Assembly (NCBI RefSeq): GCF_041361465.1
Contig: NZ_JBGKAC010000002.1
Location: 1 to 64,000 of the forward strand
Length of the DNA stretch: 64,000 nucleotides
Source: Halobaculum sp. MBLA0143
Lineage (GTDB): Archaea; Halobacteriota; Halobacteria; Halobacteriales; Haloferacaceae
Direction: 5' to 3'
Numbering within the stretch: the first letter of the stretch is position 1; each line of letters begins with the position of its first letter. Made by a program: the position numbers and the translations under genes. Positions 45,115-52,687 of the stretch are shown piece after piece. The notes under the pieces were generated by a model that was given only the letters and a program-made list of their open reading frames with translations, did not search any database and was not told the DNA's origin.

Positions 45115-46773
45115 ATGACACGAGACGACACGAGTGGACTAGAACTGTCGCGCCGGCGACTACTCGCCGGTCTCGGGACCGCTGGGGTCGCCAGCGCCGG
45201 CGCGGGACTAGGGACGAGCGCGTACTTCTCGGACCGCGAGGAGTTCACGGGCAACCAGCTCGCTGCGGGGGAGTTGAACATGGTCGTCTCCTACGAGGAG
45301 CACTACAGCGACTGGTCGCCGGACGAACTGGAGGGTATCTCCGAGGAGGACGTGACGATGGAGAACCCGATGGACACGACCAACTTCACCGGGATCTTGG
45401 GGAACGACGTCGGGCCGCTCTGGGTCCGCAACGAGAACGTCTCCACCTTCCAGAACAACACGGAAGTCGTCGACGAGTCGATCCCGAAGCCGCTGACGCT
45501 GGACGAGGAGGATCCGTGTGCGTCCGCGGACGCGGCCAACGACGACCCCGCCGCGAGCATCGACCTGGACGACGTGAAGCCGGGGGACTTCGGCGAACTG
45601 ACGCTCGACTTCGCGCTGTGTGACAACCCGGGGTACGTCTGGCTGTCCGGCGGGCTCGAGTCCGCCAGCGAGAACGGCCTGACGGAGCCGGAGGCGGACG
45701 ACCCCGACGAGGAGGAGGGCGTCGTGGAACTTCTCGACGAGGTGCAGACCCGCGTCTGGTACGACGCGGACTGTGACAACGTGTTCGACCAGGCGTCAGA
45801 GCCAGTGTGTGCGGACCTCATCATCGACACCTCCGGGTCGATGGAAGACGCCGTCTACGCGGACGGCGACCCGACGATCACGAAGGCGGAGGCGGCAAAC
45901 GAGATCGCCCGCGACATCGTCACCACGACGGACGACGTGGACGGCGCGGACGACGGAGTCCTCGGGCCGGGGCCGCTGGGGAGCACGGACAACAACCGCT
46001 TCGCGGTGAACTCCTTCGCCGACGAGGACACCATCGAGCAGCCGCTGACGGACGACGAACAGCTGGTGTTGGACGGGCTCGACGCCGCACTGGCGAGCAC
46101 GCCGGCCGGCGGGACGAACGTCGCAGAGGCGCTCACACTCGCCGAGACCTCGCTGAGCGACTGCACGGTCGGCAACGAGAAGTTCGCGGTGTTGTTCACC
46201 AACGCACCGTCGCCGGACTCCACCGTCCGCCAGAACATCCGCGACGCCGCGACGGACCTGAAGGACGTGGCCGGCGTGACGATCAAGGTAGTCGCGCTGG
46301 ACGTCGACCCGACGAGCACGGACGCGGACTTCTGGCGAGACATCGCGTCGACGCCGTCGGACACCTACTTCGTCTACCAGGACGGCGGCACTGGCACTAG
46401 CTCGCCGGGTGGTGACGACGACGTGCGCCAGGAGATGGCCGCGGCGGCGTCTGCTATCACGGCGGAGATCACCGGCGGCGGCACCACGACCGACGGTGAG
46501 CGTCTGTTGTTCCAGGGGTCGCTCCGAGAGCTGACGGAGGCGATCGGGCCACAGCCCGGGCTCCCCTTGGACCCGACCGACGAACCCGGGCGGGCGTGTT
46601 ACGACGCGAACGTCCGGTCGTGTATCGGGGTCGGGTGGTACCTCCCGGTGGACCACGCCAACGAGATCCAGACGGACTCCGCCACGTTCGACATCGGGTT
46701 CTACACCGAGCAGTGTCGCCACAACGACGGCTCCGGGATGCCCCGGGAGGAGAACGCGACCAGCGACTCCTGA
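45115..46773 (+). CDS. SipW-dependent TasA-like protein with inserted von Willebrand A domain
   Basis: A 552-residue relative of the preceding protein. The first 230 residues are nearly the same, including SYEEHYSDWSPDE and DPDEEEGVVELLDE. A von Willebrand A domain is then inserted at DTSGS (residues 238-242) and runs to about 455, with GGTNVAEAL as the third metal-site segment. The TasA-like end EIQTDSATFDIGFYTEQC follows. Recent duplication of the framework with an added adhesive domain is the simplest reading. Confidence 0.87.
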   Translation: MTRDDTSGLELSRRRLLAGLGTAGVASAGAGLGTSAYFSDREEFTGNQLAAGELNMVVSYEEHYSDWSPDELEGISEEDVTMENPMDTTNFTGILGNDVGPLWVRNENVSTFQNNTEVVDESIPKPLTLDEEDPCASADAANDDPAASIDLDDVKPGDFGELTLDFALCDNPGYVWLSGGLESASENGLTEPEADDPDEEEGVVELLDEVQTRVWYDADCDNVFDQASEPVCADLIIDTSGSMEDAVYADGDPTITKAEAANEIARDIVTTTDDVDGADDGVLGPGPLGSTDNNRFAVNSFADEDTIEQPLTDDEQLVLDGLDAALASTPAGGTNVAEALTLAETSLSDCTVGNEKFAVLFTNAPSPDSTVRQNIRDAATDLKDVAGVTIKVVALDVDPTSTDADFWRDIASTPSDTYFVYQDGGTGTSSPGGDDDVRQEMAAAASAITAEITGGGTTTDGERLLFQGSLRELTEAIGPQPGLPLDPTDEPGRACYDANVRSCIGVGWYLPVDHANEIQTDSATFDIGFYTEQCRHNDGSGMPREENATSDS

Positions 46774-46889
46774 GACGGGCGGGCGGAGCGAACGACGCGA
46801 GCAGTTCGAACGACGCACACCCGGGATCGTGGGTGAGAGGGGGTGTCGTGCGGCGTGGGCGGTGACGGTCCAGGTGTGCGTCTGCAGTC

Positions 46890-47069
46890 TCCCACGCGGA
46901 CGCGGCGGGGTCGACCCGCCGCCGGCCGCGTACGGCGTCTCCGACGCGAGTCGGAGGCTCGTGATACGGCGTGACGTATCACGACGTCCCCTGGGTTGGG
47001 GACTCGTGACACGGGCTCTGCCGTGTGACGGCGGTTCGACCCCGTCGGTGGGACTCCCCCGAGAGGGGG
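46890..47069 (+). promoter_or_regulatory. T-loop leader RNA element, copy 1 (largest)
   Basis: The closing stem is TCCCAC (46890-46895) with GTGGGA (47048-47053). Inside lie five hairpins: GCGGCGGG/CCCGCCGC (46902-46922), CTCCGAC-GCGA-GTCGGAG (46939-46956), CGTGATAC/GTATCACG (46960-46983), GTCCCC/GGGGAC (46986-47003) and ACACGG/CCGTGT (47009-47026). The T-loop hairpin CGGCGG-TTCGACC-CCGTCG (47029-47047) joins the closing stem directly. A CCCCC-GAGA-GGGGG hairpin (47056-47069) follows, 17 bases before the ATG at 47086. Confidence 0.75.
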
Positions 47070-47085
47070 GAGACACGACCGAACC

Positions 47086-48624
47086 ATGACAGACCGAATC
47101 CGACTCTCACGACGACGGGTGCTCGCGGCACTCGGGACGGCGGGCGTCGTCTCTGCCGGTGCGGGACTGGGGACGAGCGCGTACTTCTCGGACCGCGAGG
47201 AGTTCACCGGGAACAGCATCACCGCCGGCAGCCTCGACATGAAGGTTGCCGCGAGCGAGTACTACAGCGACTGGTCGGAAGACGAGGCGGAGTTCGCCTC
47301 GATGGCCAGTTCGCCCGAGACGACGGACGTGCGGCTACCGGCGCCCGACGGGAACCCGGACGCCAACGACATCGCGCTGGACCTAGACGACGAGACGGCG
47401 GACGTGTACGAACAGTTCGTCGGGACGCTGCGGACGGGCGACAACATCAACGGTGGCGTTCCGGTGGACGGAGACCTCTGCGGCACGGAGAGCGACGCCG
47501 ACGGCGCGGCCGTGATCGAGCTCGAGGACGTGAAGCCGGGCGACTTCGGCGGCGTGCAGTTCGCCGTCGAGCTGTGTGACAACCCCGGCTACCTCTGGCT
47601 GAGCGCGTTGTTGGAGGCCGCGAGCGAGAACGGCGTGACAGAGCCGGAGGCGGACGACCCCGACGAGGAGGAAGGTGTCGTCGAGCTGCTAGACGAGATT
47701 CAGATCGCGTACGGCGTCGGCGGCATCCAAGACTCCAGTGTGTTCGAGGACACGAGCACCGGGTTCCAGCCGACGAACCAGATGACGCTCCGCGAGTTCC
47801 TGGCGGCGGCGTCCTCGGACAAGGGGGTCCCGTTGTCGCCGACCGGGATCGCCGACGAGGCGACCGGTCGGGAGTGTTTCTCCGGATCGTCCATCGCCGA
47901 GGTGAGTCTGCTCTGGTGGCTGCCGGTGGACCACGCCAACCAGATCCAGACGGACTCTGCCACGTTCACGCTCGGGTTCTACACCGAGCAGTGCCGCCAC
48001 AACGACGGCTCCGGGCAGGCGCCCGAGGACGTCGTCCTGTCGAGCGACACGACCGACGGCGTCAGGGAGAGCGGCGAGTGGATCAACGCGGTGGTGAGCG
48101 CCGGTCCGACGACGACGATCGACGTGGAGCTGGACGGCGCTATGTACGGCAACGAGCCCGGCGAGTGGCCGAGCAACCCCACCAGTTACGTCGTCGAGGC
48201 GGTCGTCGACCACGACTTCGACGGGCTGGCGGCGGCCGACTCGAACGGGTTCACGGACGACTTCCGGATCGGCTACGGCGGCGCGGACAACAGCGAGCGG
48301 GTCGCGGCCGGACAGCCGACCCCCGGCGGCTACATCAAGCGCCGCCAGCCAGACGGGAGCTTCGTCGTCGTCGCCGAGGAGGACCTGTCGGGGTTCTCGG
48401 CCACGGAGTCGGCCGACCAGCTGTCGTACACGTTCGAGATCGACTGGACGAGCGATCTGAGCGCGACCGGGGCGCCCGTGAGCACCCCGGGCGCGGCGAT
48501 CGTCGACGAAGTGTTCGCGAGCGACGGCGGCGAGGGCGTCGCGTCGAACCCGAGCCCGAGCAACCAGGACGGCCGAGAGGACATCGACAACGTCACCGAC
48601 AGCTCCGGGGTCATCTACCTGTAG
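47086..48624 (+). CDS. SipW-dependent TasA-like protein with a C-terminal extension
   Basis: A 512-residue exported protein. The first 310 residues follow the TasA-like plan: signal LSRRRVLAALGTAGV, GTSAYFSDRE, EDVKPGDFGGV, DNPGYLWLS, DPDEEEGVVELLDE, and QIQTDSATFTLGFYTEQC. After this usual C-terminus come about 200 further residues with strands and Gly/Asp-rich turns (for example VELDGAMYGNEPGEW). I do not recognise them. The extension is absent from the three neighbours and may be a separate surface domain. The message begins with leader element copy 1. Confidence 0.85.
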   Translation: MTDRIRLSRRRVLAALGTAGVVSAGAGLGTSAYFSDREEFTGNSITAGSLDMKVAASEYYSDWSEDEAEFASMASSPETTDVRLPAPDGNPDANDIALDLDDETADVYEQFVGTLRTGDNINGGVPVDGDLCGTESDADGAAVIELEDVKPGDFGGVQFAVELCDNPGYLWLSALLEAASENGVTEPEADDPDEEEGVVELLDEIQIAYGVGGIQDSSVFEDTSTGFQPTNQMTLREFLAAASSDKGVPLSPTGIADEATGRECFSGSSIAEVSLLWWLPVDHANQIQTDSATFTLGFYTEQCRHNDGSGQAPEDVVLSSDTTDGVRESGEWINAVVSAGPTTTIDVELDGAMYGNEPGEWPSNPTSYVVEAVVDHDFDGLAAADSNGFTDDFRIGYGGADNSERVAAGQPTPGGYIKRRQPDGSFVVVAEEDLSGFSATESADQLSYTFEIDWTSDLSATGAPVSTPGAAIVDEVFASDGGEGVASNPSPSNQDGREDIDNVTDSSGVIYL

Positions 48625-48702
48625 TCGCCGGACGGCGGCGGCACGGGCGCATCGCTCGGTGACGCGGCGGCCCCGACGACCGTCCCCTCTCACCACCCAC
48701 TC

Positions 48703-48775
48703 ACCCACACCGGTGTGCCGTGTCGTTGCGGTCGGCGGTTCGACTCCGCCGGTGGGTCTCGCGGCCACAGCCGCG
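48703..48775 (+). promoter_or_regulatory. T-loop leader RNA element, copy 2
   Basis: The closing stem is ACCCAC (48703-48708) with GTGGGT (48752-48757). One inner hairpin, ACCG with CGGT (48709-48712 and 48729-48732), fills the whole interior. The T-loop hairpin CGGCGG-TTCGACT-CCGCCG (48733-48751) is flush with the closing stem. The second hairpin is CGCGGC-CACA-GCCGCG (48760-48775), a different sequence from other copies but the same shape, nine bases before the ATG at 48785. Confidence 0.75.
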
Positions 48776-48784
48776 GCGGACACC

Positions 48785-49936
48785 ATGACAGATGGACACA
48801 CGACACTGACACGACGACGACTGCTCGTGGCCCTGGGAGGTGCCGGGGTCGTCTCGGCCGGGTCGGGGCTGGGGACGAGCGCGTACTTCTCGGACCGCGA
48901 GGAGTTCGACGGGAACCGCTTGGTCGCGGGGGAACTAGACCTGATGGTCGACTGGTCGGAACACTACAGCGACTGGTCGGTCGACGAGAACGACGACTAC
49001 GTGGACGGGAGCCTGATCGGCGGTGACCCCGACGAGTTCGACACGGACACCGACGGCGACGGCGTGGACGACTTCGAGGTGGTGACGACGGGCGGCGACC
49101 CGAGCGCGGTCCCGTCGGGGTACGTCGGCGTGCCGACGCCGACGGAGCCGCTGGTGGCGGTGCCCAGCGAGGCACTGAACGACTTCCAGTACAACACCGA
49201 GGTGGAGGCGTACCCGGACGCCGACGGCGACGGCCACCAGGATCCGATCCTCACCCGCAACCAGATTGCGTCGTTCAATCCCGGGCTCACCGCCGAGGAG
49301 GTGGAGACGGCCTACCGCGACCAGTTCGCGCAGGTGCCGCAGGACCTGGAGGCGCCCGTGATCGACTTGAACGACGTGAAGCCGGGCGACTTCGGTGAGG
49401 TGACGTTCAGCCTCCACCTGTTCCACAACCCGGGGTACATCTGGCTGACGGGAGACCTCGTGAGCGCCGCCGAGAACGGCACGACGGAGCCGGAGGCGGA
49501 CGACCCCGACGAGGAGGAGGGTGTCGTCGAGCTGTTGGACGAGGTCCAGGTCGCCGTCTGGCACGACGACGGCGACAACGTGTTAGAGCCGGAGGAGGTC
49601 GTCAACTCCCCGCACGCGGTGACGGAGCCGTCGAACATCACGCTCACCGCCGAGGAGGCGCTGATAACGGACGGGAGTCTCCGCGAGGTGTTGGCGGAGC
49701 TGTCCGACGGCAACGGCGTGCCGTTGGACGCCGACCCGTTGACAGAGACGCGGGACTGTTACCCCAACTCCACGACGCGACACGTCGCGTTCGCGTGGTG
49801 GCTCCCGGTGGACCACGCCAACGAGATTCAGACGGACTCTGCTACGTTCGATCTCGGGTTCTACACCGAGCAGTGCCGCCACAACGACGGCAGCGGGCAG
49901 GCGCCCGAGGAGACGGAGACGGCCGGCGGTGGGTGA
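48785..49936 (+). CDS. SipW-dependent TasA-like secreted protein
   Basis: A 383-residue exported protein: signal LTRRRLLVALGGAGVV, GTSAYFSDREEF, DWSEHYSDWSVDE, NDVKPGDFGEV, HNPGYIWLTG, DPDEEEGVVELLDE, and C-terminal EIQTDSATFDLGFYTEQC. A Gly/Asp-rich calcium-loop-like stretch (DTDTDGDGVDD) near residues 80-92 is unique to it among the neighbours. It closes the second TasA-like group and is preceded by leader element copy 2. Confidence 0.87.
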   Translation: MTDGHTTLTRRRLLVALGGAGVVSAGSGLGTSAYFSDREEFDGNRLVAGELDLMVDWSEHYSDWSVDENDDYVDGSLIGGDPDEFDTDTDGDGVDDFEVVTTGGDPSAVPSGYVGVPTPTEPLVAVPSEALNDFQYNTEVEAYPDADGDGHQDPILTRNQIASFNPGLTAEEVETAYRDQFAQVPQDLEAPVIDLNDVKPGDFGEVTFSLHLFHNPGYIWLTGDLVSAAENGTTEPEADDPDEEEGVVELLDEVQVAVWHDDGDNVLEPEEVVNSPHAVTEPSNITLTAEEALITDGSLREVLAELSDGNGVPLDADPLTETRDCYPNSTTRHVAFAWWLPVDHANEIQTDSATFDLGFYTEQCRHNDGSGQAPEETETAGGG

Positions 49937-49957
49937 GCTACTTGGCCACGGGAGGGG

Positions 49958-51178
49958 TCACGTCCGCTGGCGCCCCGGCACGTCGTCACCGAACGCGTCG
50001 CCGACGAGCAACAGGGCGGCGACGACGGCCGTGAGGGTCACCAGTGCGGGCACCCACACCCACCAGTTTCCTCGGATTCCGGAGCGGATCACGTTGCCGA
50101 ACGAGGGAACCCGTCGCGCGGCGTCGCCGAGCCCGACGAAAGTGAGTCCGACTTCGAGGAGGAGCAACTGCGGAGCGCGTCGCGTCGCCTCCACGAAGAC
50201 GGTGCCGGAGACGTTCGGCAGGATGTGCCGCCGGAGGACGGCCGACGAGGAGGCGCCGGCGCCACGGGCCGCGCGGACGTAGTCGGCGTCACGGCGTTCG
50301 AGCACGGCGCCGCGGACGAGCTTCGCCGTGCTGGCCCAGCCCAGGAGTCCGAACGCCCCGACGAACAGGAGGTGACTCTCGCCGAACACGAACACGCCCA
50401 GCAGGTAGACGACGAACGTCGGCGTCGACTGCTGGACGTCGACGTACCAGGAGAGCACGTCGTCGACGCGACCGCCGGCGTAACCGGAGACGGCGCCGAC
50501 GAGCGTTCCGATCGGCACCGCCAGCGCGAGGGTGACGACGACGATCTGGAGGCTACTCCGGAGCGCGTGGACGAGCAGCGTCACCACGTCGTAGCCGATC
50601 GCGTTCGTCCCGAGAGGGTACTGGAGCGTACCGGGACAGGCTCGGCTCTCCCCGGTGCCGACGACACTGGCGACGCAGTCGTTCGTGGCCGTCGGGTAGG
50701 CGACCTGGACGGCGACCGGCGGCTGATCCGACGACAGCGGCGCAGCGTCGGGGAGGCCGGCGACCACGGGGCCGACGACGGCGACGGCGGTCGCGGCCGC
50801 GAGCGTCAGCGCCGCGACCGCGGTGAGTGGGTCGCGTCGGAGCGGCCGGAGCCGGGCGAGGGCGACACGCGGGGCCCGGACGGCCGCCGGGAGGACGACC
50901 ACGGCGGCCGTCAGGAGCGCGATTCGGAACAGCCAGACGACCGGCGTGGGGTTGCGGTCCAGCAACGGGTCGACGTTCGTCGCCTGGGTCTCCGTCCAGG
51001 CGAGCGCGAGGCCGACGGCCGCCAACGCCGCGAGGACGAGCCGGACGACCGGGACGGACGGCGAGGGGTCCGCGTCGCTCCAGTCGATCTCGTGGACGCC
51101 GGCGACGCCGCCGTCCGTCGCGGGAGCACAGTCGGTCTCGTCGGTCTGGTCGGGGGAGGGATCGGGATCGGGAACCAC
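49958..51178 (-). CDS. DppC-type oligopeptide ABC transporter permease
   Basis: A 406-residue membrane protein. After two additional N-terminal helices (about 50-125) comes the BPD-transporter domain (about 200-400) with the coupling motif RGAGASSSAVLRRHILPNV (EAA loop). The start is the GTG at 51178, supported by the TATA box at 51203-51215. It is divergent from a DppB-type permease. Neither binding protein nor ATPases are encoded here, so these must be elsewhere or lost. The substrate is probably peptides or nickel, by family. Confidence 0.83.
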   Translation of the reverse strand: MVPDPDPSPDQTDETDCAPATDGGVAGVHEIDWSDADPSPSVPVVRLVLAALAAVGLALAWTETQATNVDPLLDRNPTPVVWLFRIALLTAAVVVLPAAVRAPRVALARLRPLRRDPLTAVAALTLAAATAVAVVGPVVAGLPDAAPLSSDQPPVAVQVAYPTATNDCVASVVGTGESRACPGTLQYPLGTNAIGYDVVTLLVHALRSSLQIVVVTLALAVPIGTLVGAVSGYAGGRVDDVLSWYVDVQQSTPTFVVYLLGVFVFGESHLLFVGAFGLLGWASTAKLVRGAVLERRDADYVRAARGAGASSSAVLRRHILPNVSGTVFVEATRRAPQLLLLEVGLTFVGLGDAARRVPSFGNVIRSGIRGNWWVWVPALVTLTAVVAALLLVGDAFGDDVPGRQRT

Positions 51179-51202
51179 CGTCGGGCGGTTCGTCGACCCG
51201 AA

Positions 51203-51215
51203 GATACAAAATATC
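51203..51215 (-). promoter_or_regulatory. TATA box for the DppC-type gene
   Basis: The palindromic AT-rich GATACAAAATATC lies 25-37 bases upstream of the GTG at 51178 on the minus strand. It also lies about 60-70 bases upstream of the divergent ATG at 51275 and may serve both genes. Confidence 0.6.
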
Positions 51216-51274
51216 TCTGTCGGTAGGTGTTGCCGGAGCGTCGCCACCGGCGACGCCGGTCCCCGAACAGATCC

Positions 51275-52270
51275 ATGTCGAGACGGACGTTCCTCCTCCG
51301 ACGAGTGGCGTTCGCGGCCGTCGCACTCCTGGCAGTCCTGACGGCGACGTTCGCGGTGATCGAACTCACGGCCAACCCGGCGGTCGCCAGGGTCGCGGCG
51401 GAAGCGAGCCGGCAGGCTGCCGCAGAGAACGCCAACGCGACGGAACAGACCCGACAGGTACGCGAGGCGGTCCAGGCGTACCGCGAGGCGAACGGGCTAG
51501 ACCGCCCGTTGCCGGTGCGGTACGTCGACTGGATGGTGAGCGTGGTCACGCTGGACTGGGGAGTCTCGCGGGACCCGGCACGGCTCGACGTGCGGTCCGT
51601 CCGGACGCTCGTCGGCGACGGGCTGGCGACGACGGCCGTCTGGGTGACGCCGGCGGTCGTCGGCTCACTCGTCGGGAGCACGTTGTTCGGGCTGGCGACG
51701 GCGAGCCGGACGACGAGCGGCCGCGAGCGGAGCGTCGCCGGGCTGTCGTACCTCCTGTACGGGCTGCCGAACTTCTGGCTGGCGCTGATCGCGCTGCCGG
51801 TCGTCCTCGCGGCCGCGGTGCCGACCGCCTGGCTGGCGGCCTCCGGCGTCGGCGTCGGAACGGTCAGCGCGTCGCTGGCGCTGGGGCTGAGTCTGCTCGC
51901 GGTCCAGGCGCGGTACGTTCGGACGGAGACGAACGAGCGGCTCCGGCGGGCGTTCGTCAAGACGGTTCGAGCGAAGGGAGGCGGTCGCCGAGCCGTCGGC
52001 CGTCACGTCCTGCGACACGGCGCCGTCACGCTGGCGTCGTTGTTCGTCGCGGACGTGTTGGGCGTGCTCGTCGTGGAGGTGTTCGTGTTGGAGACCGCGC
52101 TCGGGCTGGACGGGTTCGGCGCGCTCGGGGTCCGGGCGATTCGACGACAGGATCTCCCCATCGTGCTCGGGGTGACGTTCGTCCTCGCGGCCGTCGGGGT
52201 GACGGCGAACCTCCTCGCGGACGTGGTGTACGGCACGCTCGACCCCCGAGCGACGGTCGACGACGACTGA
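51275..52270 (+). CDS. DppB-type oligopeptide ABC transporter permease
   Basis: A 331-residue permease with an N-terminal helix (FLLRRVAFAAVALLAVLTATF), a periplasmic region with NGLDRPLPVRYVDWM and LDWGVSRD (family hallmarks), and five further helices. The EAA-loop equivalent VKTVRAKGGGRRAVGRHVLR is present. It normally pairs with a DppC-type partner in one operon, but here the partner is divergent. Both genes lack their ATPases, so the pair is unusual. Confidence 0.84.
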   Translation: MSRRTFLLRRVAFAAVALLAVLTATFAVIELTANPAVARVAAEASRQAAAENANATEQTRQVREAVQAYREANGLDRPLPVRYVDWMVSVVTLDWGVSRDPARLDVRSVRTLVGDGLATTAVWVTPAVVGSLVGSTLFGLATASRTTSGRERSVAGLSYLLYGLPNFWLALIALPVVLAAAVPTAWLAASGVGVGTVSASLALGLSLLAVQARYVRTETNERLRRAFVKTVRAKGGGRRAVGRHVLRHGAVTLASLFVADVLGVLVVEVFVLETALGLDGFGALGVRAIRRQDLPIVLGVTFVLAAVGVTANLLADVVYGTLDPRATVDDD

Positions 52271-52297
52271 GCACCCCCCGTCCGGCCGCCCGGTGAC

Positions 52298-52642
52298 TCA
52301 CTCGACCGACGGACCGGTGTCGTCCGACCGTCCGGGGAGTTCCACTTCGATCTCCAGTTCCGGGTCGTCGACGCCGTCGTAGTCCACCTCCAGTTCCACG
52401 GGTTCGCCGAAGCCGAACGGTAGTTCCCACTCCTCGTCGGTGATCGTCAGCTCGTCGCCGGACTGGAGCCGTTCACCCAGGTCGACCAGGAACTCGCCGG
52501 CCGCGGCCGCCGACAGTCGGTACTCCCGCTCGAACTCGCGGCCGCTGCGGATCACGGTCCGTTCCGTCGATTCGGTCTCCTCGGTCTCCGTCTCTCCGGT
52601 CGCTCCCGTCTCACCGTCGACATCGGGCTGATCGTCCGTCAT
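52298..52642 (-). CDS. amphi-Trp domain protein
   Basis: A 114-residue acidic protein. A Glu/Thr-rich tail (residues 1-25) precedes the amphi-Trp domain: FEREYRLSAAAAGEFLVDLG, ERLQSGDELTITDEEWELPF and two final strands. It is distantly related to the 95-residue protein at 8043. Function unknown. Confidence 0.84.
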   Translation of the reverse strand: MTDDQPDVDGETGATGETETEETESTERTVIRSGREFEREYRLSAAAAGEFLVDLGERLQSGDELTITDEEWELPFGFGEPVELEVDYDGVDDPELEIEVELPGRSDDTGPSVE

Positions 52643-52687
52643 CGCTCGAATTTTGGCCCGCCTAAAACAAGAACGTGGCGGTCGGGG

